Positions 1 through 12,081 are shown, counted from the first letter of the stretch. The stretch is 64,000 nucleotides of DNA from Sipunculus nudus (GCA_026874595.1 CM049320.1:35746214-35810213); one strand, 5' to 3'. The notes: a model not told the origin generated them from the letters alone. Made by a program: numbers and translations.

Positions 1-132
1 GGATATTCCATATAGACACAACTTCCCCTGTGCAGACATATAGAAAGACCTCTGCTTTCGCCACGTTAGGTCCATCTGAGTTTTTAACCGAAATTGCACC
101 TGCAATTCCGACTAACATGACAAGAATTAGTG
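1..132 (+). CDS. Partial internal exon, unknown protein
   Basis: Reading frame 3 (first full codon at base 3) is open from the window edge to base 132 and ends at AGTG|GTAAGA, a good eukaryotic splice donor. The last base is the first base of a codon (phase 1). The roughly 43 residues are compositionally protein-like, with mixed polar and hydrophobic residues, two prolines flanking an AIPT segment, and one NMT N-glycosylation sequon near the end. Beyond the donor the frame degenerates into AT-rich, intron-like sequence. I do not recognise the protein family. The acceptor and the rest of the gene lie outside the window or could not be found. A chance open frame of this length is possible, but the donor at a sensible place and the codon composition favour a real exon. 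Confidence 0.35.
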
Positions 133-1642
133 GTAAGAATATGATTTTTATAATATTCCCACTTTCATTTAATTACGTTATCTTACGTTACAACAAAGCC
201 TGGATTGTTTTACCATACCATGTTTCTGTGAATCCTCTAACCGTTCTTTTTATTGCAAGGAATGGTATGATTCAGTGTGATAGTTGAAACATATTACATA
301 TGAAAAAGTAATCACAATGAAACAGTTCTGTATCAATGAGTTTCTATTTATCCATACATATCGGATATGAAATTCGCAACCCACAATTTATTCCAGGTAA
401 ACTAATGGTCGGGTTGGTCACAGGTTTATTCTGAATTCACAAATAATATCATAATGCTAACATATAATATGTCCGGATGAAGATGGATCGACGAGTGTCT
501 TACTATTTTGGTTGTCAAAACTGTGCAGGAATTTCATACATATGTGATGATAAAGTCGATCAGTCATTATTTCTGTCCACCAGGAAGATATGATCATGGC
601 TACTTAGATTTATTTTTCTCAAAAGAAGAAGCAAAATATTCCAGGCTTTCATGAATTTAGATTTTGTTTTCAGTTTACCTTTCGTTAATTACGAGAGCGA
701 AAAACAAGTGTTACCATTGAAACATGGTGTGCCTGTTTCACTGGTACATATCAAATGTGTTTTAATCTTCTGAATACATCAAATTTCAGATATAGGGACT
801 GGATATAATATGTATCAACTTGGAATTATCATGCCATACACCGCGTCAGCCGTGCCGTTCTTGGCTTTTCTGTTATACATCACACGATACCTAGTATGCA
901 TTTTCTCTTAATCTGATAATTCTGTATCAATTAGTCTTGTCTCAGTAGAGAGGGATACATGCAGGTGTAAAAACATTTAAGGCGGGAGGCAAATGGTATG
1001 TCCTGCAATTTTAATGACATGAAGTACATATTTTAAAACGACGGAAGAGAGATAATGTAAACACAGATGGTTTGTAATTTCTTATTTGACCAAATTTAAC
1101 TAAAGAAAATCAGTTTCTCAACAAGCATGGTTGAATGGTTGAATGGTGCTAAGAAAGCGAGATGTTAAGAAAACAACTAAAGAGATGGTCAATCTGTTCC
1201 TAGATTCAACAATATAGATTTACCTAGATAGCTCATATATAATACATATTTGTAAATGTGTGCTTTCAGTGGCAGAGGTGCACCTGATATATTTCGGAGA
1301 AGAACCCCGGCAATGTATTCTAACACGAAATTAGCTGCACTACCTAATCATATCTGAGGTGCTGTGACAATAAATAAACAACGGGCAAATAGTACTGACA
1401 ATTGCTGGGGTTCAAGCAATATGATAGTTTACACAATAGAGAAGTAATTATAGTCGAAATATATGTTTTTCGTATAACCAACAGTGGATCTACAAAACAA
1501 ACATGTTTAATATGTATTTGTACACACTCTTGTAATTATCGGAAATAATTGTATAATATGGACGAACCACTGCTTGTATGACACGCAATTTATCCGCAAG
1601 CATGATTCTCTGTTCCAGTGTAAATAATTATTATAAGATATA
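133..1642. other. AT-rich sequence without recognisable gene
   Basis: AT-rich, with stops in all frames. It could be the intron following the exon at 1-132. I see no repeat or motif that recurs elsewhere in the window. Confidence 0.5.
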
Positions 1643-1682
1643 CCACACACACACACACACATATATATAGAGAGAGAGAGTC
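1643..1682. repeat. Compound microsatellite (CA)n(TA)n(GA)n
   Basis: A direct run of CA, then TA, then GA dinucleotides. The same TA-to-GA order recurs at 8276-8368 and 17504-17562, where it borders family D copies. No family D sequence is visible beside this one. Confidence 0.9.
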
Positions 1683-2099
1683 CTACGAATGAAACCTAAC
1701 AATCTCTTAGACCACCGAAAGAAGCGTGCTGTGTCCTTATGTAAATAACGGAATAGGCTGCTCAATAGTTGAGGCCTCCTGTACATAACTATAACCGTTC
1801 AAATACCGATAATTACAAGAAAATATTACTCTTGTTATGTGGGTATACACCAGGAAGCAAAATTAGTGAGGTTCATTGTTTAACATAAGGTTATACAGTA
1901 CACTATTTATCTCATTATATACCCTATTTATCAACTACAGGCATTTTTATATAATTAATTGATTAATCAAGCAAAGATTAAACCTTTTCTATCTGGCGAG
2001 TTTTTCATTGATTGCTTGTGTGTTTGTGTTTTTTTTTTCTAGAAAGTATGCATTACTTCAGTTATACGTAATTTTAAAAATAAGATATATGCAGTGGGA
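1683..2099. other. AT-rich, nothing recognised
   Basis: No ORF, repeat or RNA gene that I can support. Confidence 0.5.
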
Positions 2100-3075
2100 A
2101 AGTGATCACCTTCCTCCCCTTGTCACCCCACAGGGGATGTGAACTTCCAGGTTCTTTTCAGTCAGTCAAAACAACAGGCAGACCTGAGATTACACACACG
2201 CAATGTGTACTCAAAATACAATAAAAGACAGTTGTATGATAACAAAAAATAATAATAACAAATAAATGGTGATTAGGTACTTACAGATCAACGGGGGGGG
2301 GGGGGGGAGATGTCAACATCAAGAAAAAAAAATCACACAGTCCTATTAAACACTACACATAAACCAAGTCCTCCGAAAAACTTATTCACATCATGTGAAT
2401 CTTCACAGACAAGTCCACAGTTCTAGCGTAATCCCTGTTTAAATGGTAAACTCCAAATCACTGACTCGCACGGTAGTTCACCTCTAGCGGAAGGCCGCGT
2501 TACCAGTAAGTTGATACAAATCAAGCGTTAATCCACAAATGCCCTCTGTTAGAGCCCTCTGTTTACGGCTCTCTCTATCTCAGTTGCACTCAACTACCAC
2601 TCTCCGGCTGTCGGACACTAAGTAAACTCTCACCAGCGAATCTCAGCACCATTGCAACTCAGCGAAGGGACGAAGTCCCTTGCCTGATACTGGGAGCTCC
2701 CTATGCGACTAGAATTGCCTGTCCATCGGCAAACATCACTACAGTCTCTCCTGTACTGCTCTAAGCATCAGAAGACGGCTCCGTCTGACTGGTTGTTCAT
2801 GCACTATGACGCTATAGCCCAACAAGGCTCACAGAAGAAAAGTAGACCACCCAGTTGGACTGTTTGCAGCTACACACCAGTAAAACATCACTCTCCAAGC
2901 GGCTACGGGGTCTTTTCTCGATCATCGTTCGCTCTCCAGTTCTGTCCCGGTTCATGACGTCACAAGTCCCGCCAGAATCAGCAACCCTATCCATCTGTTC
3001 GGCCTCACATCAAATTACAGTGGACACCCCCCTACCCCACCCACATAATACGTGGGAAAAACTACTCTAAGTGAA
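2100..3075 (-). other. CpG-richer block: promoter/exon or LTR-like remnant
   Basis: This block is markedly richer in G+C and CpG than its surroundings, especially 2460-3000. It carries a full cAMP-response-element palindrome TGACGTCA at 2955-2962 and a 15-G run at 2293-2307. On the minus strand a consensus donor GTAAGT lies at 2284-2279, so a minus-strand 5' exon ending at 2285 is possible. The composition would also fit an LTR or other retroelement piece in minus orientation. The 8-mer GTGGGAAA occurs just outside both edges (about 2094 and 3053), but I could not find paired TG...CA ends. No conserved protein is visible in any frame. Confidence 0.3.
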
Positions 3076-4013
3076 ATACACAGACAGACATAGACATTTT
3101 GGCGCCAGCTAAACACCGTTGCAAAGGAAACTATCGTGCGAGATCGGCTTCACATGATTTTCAGCTCAGAAGGGAAAGCAACATTAAAGGTGCAGACGTT
3201 ATATACTGATCGCTAAATCTCTCATGTCGATATCGAACAAACCAGGTGCTAATCCTAACTGAACTTCCAACACTAATGGTTTAATATGATATTAAATAAA
3301 ATAAAAATATAATACGCAATACAGTTATCTGATCATTCTCTCTATATCTAAAATAAATACACACAAGTCACAGTCCTCTAAGGACACCCCTTGGCAATGT
3401 ATGCATCCATTATATGTGACATATTCCCCAGCTGATTTTAAATACAATGATTGAAATGAAAAAGAATATAGTTTGACTGTAATTTTCTATGGTAACGGGG
3501 TGTTTTTAATATTATATCAGGGGTAATGACTACGTTATTATTTCAAGGAGTAAATTATTTTTCAAAAAGCCCAATTTACTTATGGAGTTTACTCTCAGAT
3601 GGAATTAAATGCCATCATGTTACTTTTACCAGGTTTTAAATATTCCCTTACGAGATACGGACCATGAAGGCCAATGCTTTCTCATGTAAAACCACAAAAT
3701 TAAATGGTCATACTTATGATTTGATGGAAATAATGCCTAAATGGCAAAGGAAATTAATTTAAAACACTTTTAAAAAAACTTTATATAAAACGCATAATAA
3801 ATCCGGAGAGTCCAGTGTGGATTTTTAACGTCTTGTGTGTCTGCATGTTACATCTCAAAATGTTGTGACTACATCCGGAAGTAACGTTCTTGTATATATA
3901 AGTGCGATTAAAATTGTTTGTGTTTAAATGTTTTTTACATATGATGGATACATTGTATTATTAACACATAACCATTACATTTGCAAAAAAAATTCTTCAC
4001 AGGAAATTTAGTG
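3076..4013. other. AT-rich, nothing recognised
   Basis: Stop-rich in all frames. No repeat shared with the rest of the window was noticed. Confidence 0.5.
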
Positions 4014-4131
4014 TTTATATATATATATATAAATCATATATATATAATATTTACATGTTGCTAATTATGCCTTGAAGTTATACAATTAGATGTCACATAT
4101 ATAAAATACATCAGTCACAACACCACTTTAA

Positions 4132-4204
<73 letters not shown>

Positions 4205-4255
4205 AAAAGCCATGCTGGTTCATTGTTTATAGATGGAAATGGTATACACAGAAAA

Positions 4256-4294
<39 letters not shown>
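4014..4294. repeat. (TA)n arrays flanking a SINE body fragment
   Basis: Long (TA)n tracts at about 4133-4200 and 4255-4294, with shorter ones from 4014. They bracket a 56-bp piece of SINE body (4201-4256). Reading frames across them are only alternating Tyr-Ile and are not genes. Confidence 0.9.
4201..4256 (-). mobile_element. SINE body fragment without tRNA head
   Basis: Bases 4201-4256 match 9745-9810 closely, including the shared CATGCTGGTTCATTGT core followed by AGATGGAA and TACACAGAAAA. At 9745-9890 this body is joined to a tRNA-like head. Here the head is missing and the sequence runs directly into (TA)n on both sides. Confidence 0.6.
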
Positions 4295-4298
<4 letters not shown>

Positions 4299-4414
4299 CA
4301 AAGTGGATCACGTTTTCCCGAACGTCTTTTTTCCGAAAATTTCTTTTTTTCCAACAATTTTAATGGGGAAATGGAAATGCATTATATTTCAAGAATACAA
4401 ATATAATGTTATTA

Positions 4415-4660
4415 CGAGTTAGCTAGGCGTTAAGGCACCGTGATGATCTTCATTAATTAGTTCTGGACCGAGGTTGTGGCAGGGCAAGGGTTTGAATCCT
4501 ACAGGTAGACCCGCAATGCTAGGCCTCCCTGTACCCCTAAAGGAGTTTACTGAGTGAGCAGTTTAACAAAGAACAGATGTGCGTTATCATCCATAACCCC
4601 GTTGTACTCACTCAGATATAGTTGGTCGGCTTGGGATAGTATGTCAGACAAAACAACTAA
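4415..4660 (+). mobile_element. tRNA-derived SINE (unclassified)
   Basis: A tRNA-like promoter head is visible: an A-box-like TAGCTAGGCGTTAAGGC at about 4420-4436 and a B-box GGGTTTGAATCC at 4488-4499. The A-to-B spacing is about 55 bp, as in tRNA genes and SINEs. The following ~160 bp (to about 4660) are non-tRNA body. The anticodon arm is too degraded for a working tRNA. The family was not identified and the 3' end is uncertain. Confidence 0.5.
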
Positions 4661-5321
4661 CTAATTAGCTTACATGGTAATCAGTAAGGTATCACACACG
4701 CATCGCTTTTTCTCATGAGGTTTAGGTGTGCGGCCATAGCATGCGAGCCTTATCATACCTCTGACGATATTCAACAAGTGTTAACCTACGGTACGCTCTG
4801 CAGTCGTTCAGAGACCCTTTTAGTCCCCTGGCTTTTCACTCGATACACGTTTACCGCATTATCGCCGCTTGTGATCTACAAAGAAAGTAACTGGTCTTTA
4901 CCAAAGGCGATGTCACATGACCCTTCCCTCCGTACGTTAAATTTGTTGCGGCTTGCACGATTACTAAAAAACGGGTTGGACGGTTTTTTACCAATAAAGA
5001 TTTTTTAAAAAATCCAGTATTACTGGTATGTCCCGGTCGTCCAGTACGTAAGTCGAAAAGAAACGCACTCTTCTGCGTGTCTAGTCTCGGTCTAGTCTCT
5101 ACTGTCATCTTTTTTTCTTTGAAAGACAATTACTCTCTTACTTCATTCGCCCAGCTGTCTCTTTTTAAATTATTATATAAAGTATTTTTTTTATATTACA
5201 GTGAAATATTATATGTTTTAAATATTATAGCTTGCCACAGGTGTCCAATTAGTTCCTTTTATGTCACTTTCCTTCCGACTGCCTAAGTATCAGTATGCCA
5301 ATTCATATCTCTTTCTATTTA

Positions 5322-5326
<5 letters not shown>
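4661..5326. other. No gene recognised
   Basis: Short overlapping open frames on both strands (for example around 4715-5129) show no domain, signal peptide or splice support. Confidence 0.5.

Positions 5327-5378
<52 letters not shown>
5327..5378. repeat. Microsatellite (CT)n(CA)n
   Basis: About 20 CT units followed by CA units. No other content. Confidence 0.95.
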
Positions 5379-6970
5379 TACACAAACACCTTCATATAAA
5401 AAATAACCTACTTTTTAATTATACTGAACAACACTTATATTGATGTCATTAATGTATCAATTCTTTTAGTTTTAATGAATAAGGAACAATATATGTTAAA
5501 TGATGGGAAGAGGAAAGAATAATTTTCTTTAAATATGCTACGCATAAACAGCGCTAAATGCTTACTGGACTGGTACCACCAATGGGGAATAACCAGGAAT
5601 TTAATCATTTTGACATATGAGATATCGTGTACCATGATAAAAGAATACTCAACATGTCATTAAGTAAACATTAAGAAAGCAAAAGTAAAAGAAAAACAAT
5701 ATATGTAAAAATACAACATATGAACATAAAAATGCATCCTGTAACATATTTTTACAAATAAAATATGATATAAAAATACAGGTAATTGTTTTGCTGATAT
5801 ATACATGACACAAAATGTAAATGGTTTAAAGGGGAAGCCGCGGTAGGACCTTCCACCAGCTAATGCAGTACAGCAAATCACGCATCACTGTCAACCCTGT
5901 ACCAGCAGGGATGTTCCGTTAATAAACATCACCATCTGCTGTGCCACATGCAGGGTTGGAGGGGTATAGCTGTGCTACGAGACGTACCGGTAGTCTACAT
6001 GATGACTGACAATTCTTCATGCAAAGTTACCTAATGATTTCTTGGGGTTCTTTGGTAATATTTTTTATTTGTTTAGTTGAAACATTTGTGAAATGCCTTT
6101 CCTTTAATCATAATTAAAAAAAAAATATAGCAATTTCTCCACAAGCATATGTTAAGGCTTCAAATTATTATAAATATTATATTTATTATTTATTATTCTG
6201 AAACTTGAATGATATTTATTTTAACTAAATCAATACGAAGTAACAATACCCCATTGTGGAGGGTACATTCACATGACCAGGCTGAGCACATGGCTCTGTT
6301 TATGTTTACTATGTGACCTAGTCATAGGACTTATACAGGCAAATTCAAACTGGATATTACCACTGACTGTTGTTTATTCTCTCATATATTACAACAAACA
6401 GGCGAGGCGTATAGTGTTTTGGCTTAGCCCATGTTATTTCCAACCCATTAATCTTGATCTCAGACAAAAACTGAATATATACAGTTAGATTTAAATTTCA
6501 TACCTCGAAAATTGTCTAAAAATTTGCCTGAGCTCGGTATTGCATACACAAGCCTCTCCTACTGATAGTGTGCTCCCAGTTTGCTCTGTATATACCCAGA
6601 GTTCCCCTTTAACTCTAATCATGTGAAATAGTTCAAAACGTTGAGAGGTTTTAACATGGTGTACATGACATCCGATAATCATGTTTGCTTGAGTGATAGT
6701 ACCAGGAAAGTCAATGTCATACACTCTCATTAGATAACCCCCCCCCCCTCGTTGCAGTTTTTATTTTATCAGGGACTGTATCTATATAATATGTTTATTT
6801 AATGTAGATTCGTCATCGGGTCGCTTCTAACTATCAAGTTCACTGATCAGATAATGGCTATTATCAAAACACAATAATAGATAAAGAACATGAATTAATT
6901 TTGAAATTATTTGTTTCAATGTCCTCTCCTTGTATGCTAAAAGGATGTGTCACTCTTGTTTTTCTTTTCT

Positions 6971-6974
<4 letters not shown>
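5379..6974. other. AT-rich, no supported gene
   Basis: A 71-codon open frame at 6273-6488 (+) begins with a hydrophobic, signal-peptide-like stretch. It has no splice site, homology or body domain that I can see, so it is not called. The rest is AT-rich. Confidence 0.45.

Positions 6975-7013
<39 letters not shown>
6975..7013. repeat. (TA)n microsatellite
   Basis: About 19 uninterrupted TA units. Confidence 0.95.
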
Positions 7014-7016
<3 letters not shown>

Positions 7017-7979
7017 GATGTATGTATGTATATCATTATCGTTATTTCTTCTTATATGTCCTTTTGTACAAAAACATATAACATATTGCAGATATCCTTC
7101 AATATCGATTTTGCAACCATATTTACGCAAAGAGGACGGAGGGAGTAGGTTAAATGTTGGCGATGATATCCATAAATACATGTATCCACGGGTATATTTA
7201 TATGTGACATCACATATACATATTTAAGCATACAGTCTCAATCCAGTGCGTCCCTCTATTATCAAGGTAAGCCATCGGTGCCGAGTTTTCTTTGTTTTTT
7301 GACCTGTTAAACATGTTTATTTTGGGGAGGGGAGTGAGGGTGTGTTTAAGGTGAGGATCCAGGCTTTTAACAAGGGAACTAAAAAAAATAACCTAGCACT
7401 ATGTCATAAAATTAGTTTAAATCTGATCTCACTAATAGTTGGAGTTACAGTAGGCACAGGCTAAGTACAAATATGTTGATTGTGTATTGGACAAAACAAA
7501 CACCGATGTTGTCAAATAACAAAGCTGAAATGAAAATGGTTCAAAGAGAACTGAATTGTACAATTCAATAGGTATGAGAGACTGCAAACCAAAAAAAAGA
7601 ACTAGGAACCCATGGGTCTCGACGCTCAGTGGAATTTGTCAAAAGGAATACGAGGTTTGATTTTTTTTTAATGTGGGTTCCGTGATCATGTTTGCAGCAA
7701 ATGTGTCGAACCAAACTGGAGTTATCTTCCATAAACTTACTTGTGAATGGATGAGCAGTGTGTAGATTTAAAGGAAATGAAGTGAATTCGAATCTGCGTA
7801 CCAACCGTATCAATGTTTTCTTTGTATGGAACAAATTGTGGTGTATAAGTTAATTACACACACTACGAATTTAATAATAAGCCTCATGAAACACATTGCC
7901 TTCTTGACTCAGTGGCCCCTACTACCCCTAGCTTAATAAGAGGTCAGTCATAATCAGATAAAACACCCCCTACCATTGA
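7014..7979. other. No gene recognised
   Basis: Stop-rich in all frames. Nothing is shared with other parts of the window. Confidence 0.5.
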
Positions 7980-8190
7980 AGAAACGATTCGATTTTGACA
8001 TGTGATCCAGATTTGAGGAACGTCATCATATACTGAAACGTGCAAAGTCGCTTACGTATGAACCTGAGAATATGGGCCGAATAAGTGAAATCAAACACGG
8101 GTTTCTTGGACAACCCAATACAAGGACCCCCCCTAACACACACACATACATTACCCCGCGGAGGCTTAAATTCCTTAGAATGCAGATTTC
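7980..8190 (+). mobile_element. Family G repeat, 3' half
   Basis: From about 8040 the sequence parallels 58170-58290: a GTAAAGTCAC-like string, then GAATAT, a (CA)n-containing stretch, GCGGAGGCTT and TTCCTTAGA(A/G)TG(C/T)AGATTTC. It appears to be the 3' half of the dispersed family G repeat, also seen at 11300, 51935, 53062 and 57945. No coding content. Confidence 0.5.
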
Positions 8191-8275
8191 CAGTTGTTAC
8201 CATTTTAATTTGCTTGGCTCGTGTCAATCATGGCAGGCGAGCTGTTTGCATAACATTCCATTGGGCTATAACCAA

Positions 8276-8276
8276 T

Positions 8277-8330
<54 letters not shown>

Positions 8331-8368
8331 AGAGAGAGAGAGAGGGAGAGAGAGAGAGAGAGAGAGAA
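8276..8368. repeat. Compound microsatellite (CA)(TA)n(GA)n
   Basis: A long TA run is followed by a GA run and ends exactly where a family D copy begins. The same arrangement occurs at 17504-17562. Confidence 0.95.
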
Positions 8369-8720
8369 GGTAGTGTTACCCTCCGATGTAAAGTGCTCTA
8401 TGGCCTACAGACTAGGCCAGCGCGGTATATCTCTGAAGAAAAACAACACTGTAAATTCACTACAGTCTGTTTCATGGGATGCGACCCGATCATTAGGTGA
8501 ATGTTGTTAGAATGAAGCTAGCGGCGTGGTTTGAAAAGCCGAGACTTTACGAGATTATACGTTGTGCGTATGGGGGGGGGGGGGGGGCATTTAATGACTG
8601 ACATTGATCCTATTGTCCTCGTGGGCACAATTGGATTGTGCGGGGTACACATGCGATACTGGAACATAACAGGGCACAGAGGTTTATTGTGGTTTTAATG
8701 TTTATAATAAATACAAAGAT
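8368..8720 (+). mobile_element. Family D element, copy 1
   Basis: Shares an extended block with 17562-17850 and 22505-22700. Landmarks are GAAGAAAAACAACACTGTAA, a GGGATGC motif, GAATGTTGTT, GAAAAGCCGAGACTTTACGA and an internal imperfect hairpin around GATCCTATTGTCCTCG. The first ~40 bp (from 8369) recur in reverse complement at the right end of copy 3 (about 22738-22785), so the element has long terminal inverted repeats. A 16-G run (8572-8587) replaces part of the centre. It is non-coding, presumably a non-autonomous foldback or MITE-type element of unidentified superfamily. Confidence 0.6.
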
Positions 8721-9744
8721 ATTTTACCAGGAAGCCCATTAGCAAGTAAGTTGACATTTAATAGGGTCCTGGGTACAGTAACATCCCGTTTAGTTACGAT
8801 GGGATAGCGCTAATATAATTCGTCACTCAGGTTATACAATTTACGACATTAAGAAATAATGTTTTATACATCTTTATTTTACAAACATATCAGACCTACT
8901 TATGTGAACATAGAAAAACTGTGAGCTGAATGGGCAAAATTAATTGTTTTAGGGTCAATGCAATGGGAACTGAAAAAAAAGGAATTAAATTATATTCCTC
9001 GCCTCTGCAGCATCAATAATGGCGCTGTTTGTCAAATCGCTTCGGGTTGACCGTGTAGATATAATTTGAATTACATGTGTAACGTTATATCATGTGTAAC
9101 GTTATATGTAGGCGGAAGTGGGTCACTGCTTGTGTTGGTGTGTTACCAAGGAAGGACTGCGAGTCCTCTGTTTCTGTATATCAATTACGTATTATCAGAT
9201 AATTTTTCATTATCAGGAACCCGCTGTTTTTTCTTTGTCCCTTTGTTTGTAGGTGCATACTGTGGTTATATAATAATTGTAATACTAATAGCATATAATG
9301 GTATTATTAACACTTGTATTAATCACGAAACTTAACAAGTTTTCATATTGAAAACCTTAGCCACTAAAACGGACACTTTAAGATATTAGAAATAAATCAT
9401 GATTGTCTGCCCACTTAACTTTCCATCATTTGCTTTGTAAATTAGAAGTTCTTGACAAATAAAAACATTATTTTTCCCGTATCCAACATGTGAATTTGTC
9501 CAAAAATAATTTGAATATTATCTAAACTATCCGAGCAAACAATGGGTTTTCTGTGTATCAACGGACCAACAGCGTTTTATATCTACCCAAAGTGATTTTG
9601 GTGGATATGTAGTTTTAACAGCTAGTTCATCAGAGTACTGTCACTTTAATACTGTCACTTTAATCACAACATTTTTTACTGCACAAGCACATGATCTATT
9701 CCCCTATCCGTTAAATACACACACACCCAAACACACACACCATT
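8721..9744. other. No gene recognised
   Basis: Contains a 17-bp perfect tandem duplication (9073-9089 and 9090-9106) and a short CTGTCACTTTAAT duplication near 9640. A 90-codon frame at 9066-9335 is hydrophobic but shows no family features. Confidence 0.5.
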
Positions 9745-9890
9745 ATATGTGTGAACAGTCATGCTGGTTCATTGTATATAGAGATGGAAGTAGAGTACAC
9801 AGAAAATTCGGTTCACTGCCGATGGGAATCGAACCCATGATCTTCCGATTTCTAGCCGGCTGCTTTAACCACTAAGCTACGAAAGATCCC
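9745..9890 (-). mobile_element. tRNA-derived SINE with intact-looking head
   Basis: On the minus strand, 9890 to about 9811 folds as a tRNA-like head. The A-box region is TAGCTTAGTGG, the T-arm is a perfect 5-bp stem ATGGG/CCCAT around TTCGATT, and the B-box lies at 9836-9824. The anticodon stem-loop has loop CTAGAAA, giving anticodon AGA. The variable loop is short, unlike a true tRNA-Ser, and the head continues into a body (9810-9745) that ends at (CA)n. A headless copy of the same body is at 4201-4256. A SINE or tRNA pseudogene is therefore more likely than a working tRNA gene. Confidence 0.65.
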
Positions 9891-10177
9891 TAACCCCTCT
9901 GTGTATCTGCACACTTTTTATAGGATCTAGGAACCAGCGAAGCGACATCAGACGGCTAACGGATATCTTGTCCATTGAATAAACTAAACTAATAAGCCTG
10001 CCTCTCATTTGCACCAGATTACCCGTCGACTTTGACGTGACGTCTTAATATGAAATGCATGTATTTATCCCTCCAGAAAAATATCATGCAGGTATACTGT
10101 GAAAACATTTTTAAATTTACTTTACAATGATCTGTGATATTCCAAAAACACCTATTTTACACAACAATCAGTGTATT

Positions 10178-10358
10178 TGTGTACACACCGATACATATAT
10201 ACACATGCATATACATACACATATACATAAAAATATATGTATATAAACACACACATGTATGTATACTTATATACATACGTGCATACATATACATATACTC
10301 ATACCTACATATACATACAAATACATATACACACATACATATACATACAAAAATATAA
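10178..10358. repeat. Degenerate ACATAT/ACACAT microsatellite
   Basis: An imperfect six-base satellite of alternating purine-pyrimidine steps, roughly 180 bp long. The open frame across it is an artefact of composition. Confidence 0.85.
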
Positions 10359-11299
10359 GTGAATACACCATTAAAACAAAGACTTTTATCAACTGTTTAT
10401 CCGATTGTTCGAGCTAGTTTTTGTCATAAACAAGGATAGCTTCAACAGATGGTATAGGTCCGATCGTAAGTATAAGTCTGAATCATTAAAAATAATGTTA
10501 TGCATAAATTTCTTTCTGAAATTCTTCTTTTCAAGGAATATTTTTGCTTGCGCATCAGAGCAACAAAATGAATGAGATCACGTGTCACAAACTCGGTCCT
10601 GTTACTGCAAAGTTAATCATAATGATTATTATAAAAATGAAATTATGTTATTAACTTTTATATTAAACAAGCAGAGTTCACTTACAGTGCTTATCCTTAC
10701 GCCATTTCCAGCCGTTTTATAATATTTTCCATTACATTGTAAATTTTCTTGCCTTGAAACATACCACGGTAACGGTTATGTTGTACTTTTAGTAGTTCTT
10801 GAAGTATAGAACACATTTTCGTGTCAAATTTGTACATTTCCGGTGAGTAATTTGGATTTTTTTTGTATGTTTGATGTTTCGTATAATATTAAATTTCTTC
10901 CTCCACTCACTCTCCCCCCCCCCCCCTAAAAAGGGGTCGATAGCTTCCGTGCAGATATTCAGTCTATCACGTTATCATTGGACCCTCTCAATTTCATATC
11001 CAAGTAGATACCCTATACGTTTGACAGTTTCTAACTAATAAACGCCCCGGCTGGTATTAGAATCGAAAATTATCAGGACTCTGACGTACGAGCAGGCACA
11101 TGCTCGATTCCCTTATACATTCCTGTCAATTTCGTTTTCATAATTCAGCTTCAAACGAAAATTTAAATATTTGCATATATCCCGGCATAGGAGAAAAACC
11201 GCTTCAAATATTGACCCTCAAGTTATTGTAATCAGTTTTTCCGGTGCTGCCGTCTTTTTTAGCTGATTCTATAACTACTTCAATTACCGACTGTGGATG
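10359..11299. other. AT-rich, no gene recognised
   Basis: Contains a 13-C run at 10914-10926. Nothing else stands out. Confidence 0.5.
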
Positions 11300-11590
11300 A
11301 ATCTTTCCGTTTACTTTATTACCTTCGCCACGACGGTATGCGTTCAGCCCTGTTCTTGTGTCTGTGTGTTTGTGTGAGTTTTTACTTGGTTTTTTTTCAC
11401 AACATAACTCACGCAGTCATAAACGGAATCTCATGTAATTGTCAAGGTTTATCGGAAATTTGCCGGAGAATTATCCATCATCAAGTATTATCTACAAATG
11501 TAAAGTCACTTATGCACAAATAAACATGGAAATATGGAAGGAGTAAGTGAACAACACGGCTTTGGGGGCATCCGCCAAAAGGGACCCCAA
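11300..11590 (+). mobile_element. Family G repeat
   Basis: Begins with an ACCTTCGCCACGACGGTATGC-like head, a TGTGTCTGTGTGTTTGTGTG tract and CATAACTCACGCA. It continues with a TTTACAAATGTAAAGTCACTT-like segment near 11495-11515 and ends near GGCATCCGCC. The order and wording match 57945-58290. It resembles a repeat class seen in many aquatic animals that starts and ends with CCTCCGCC/GGCGGAGG motifs (recollection, not searched). Confidence 0.5.
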
Positions 11591-12009
11591 CATGGGGGAG
11601 TCTTGCCGATTTTTTAGTTTAATAATATAGAAAGATAATGAAATACATATGGAAAAGATACTTAATCAAATATATATTCCTATAAGTTTCCATTTTTGTC
11701 GGTAATGAATGAATAGAGATAAGTACAGTGTTACTGGATGGCGGTTTAGGTCAGAATAAACATGATGCTTTCAGTGAGTTACAGGATGCTTATTACACGA
11801 CACATGGGTAATATGTATAACACATACACGAGTGATTCACTGAGTATTGTGCAGCATTACAAAAAAAAATCTTCCTGGTGTGAAAACAGTATTATGGGTA
11901 TGCCACAGTGACATTTCGTGACACTGTAGTGCATTGTATTATACCAGATCTCCTTAACAATCACACACGATATGATGATATAATTAAAATATAAATGCCT
12001 CGAACTCAA
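11591..12009. other. No gene recognised
   Basis: AT-rich. The long minus-strand frame that crosses this stretch is only meaningful between 12080 and 12384. Confidence 0.45.
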
Positions 12010-12081
12010 TAACCCTGTTATTTTATATATATATACACACAAACTCACACAAACACACACACACACATATATATATATATA
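12010..12081. repeat. TA/CA microsatellite
   Basis: TA, then ACAC, then TA tracts, immediately 3' of the Penelope-like remnant on the minus strand. Confidence 0.9.

Noticed and set aside
4111-4422. Several open frames of alternating Tyr-Ile across (TA)n tracts (also near 8300, 13500, 22970, 25600, 53300, 53850).
   Set aside because: They are produced by the dinucleotide repeat itself (TATATA reads Tyr-Ile on both strands) and have no flanking coding signal.
6273-6488. A 71-codon frame with a signal-peptide-like N-terminus.
   Set aside because: No splice donor, Cys pattern or domain after the hydrophobic stretch. One such chance frame is expected in 64 kb.
9811-9890. Functional tRNA-Ser(AGA) gene.
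   Set aside because: The short variable loop is wrong for tRNA-Ser, the anticodon stem has mismatches, and the head is fused to a SINE body found elsewhere.
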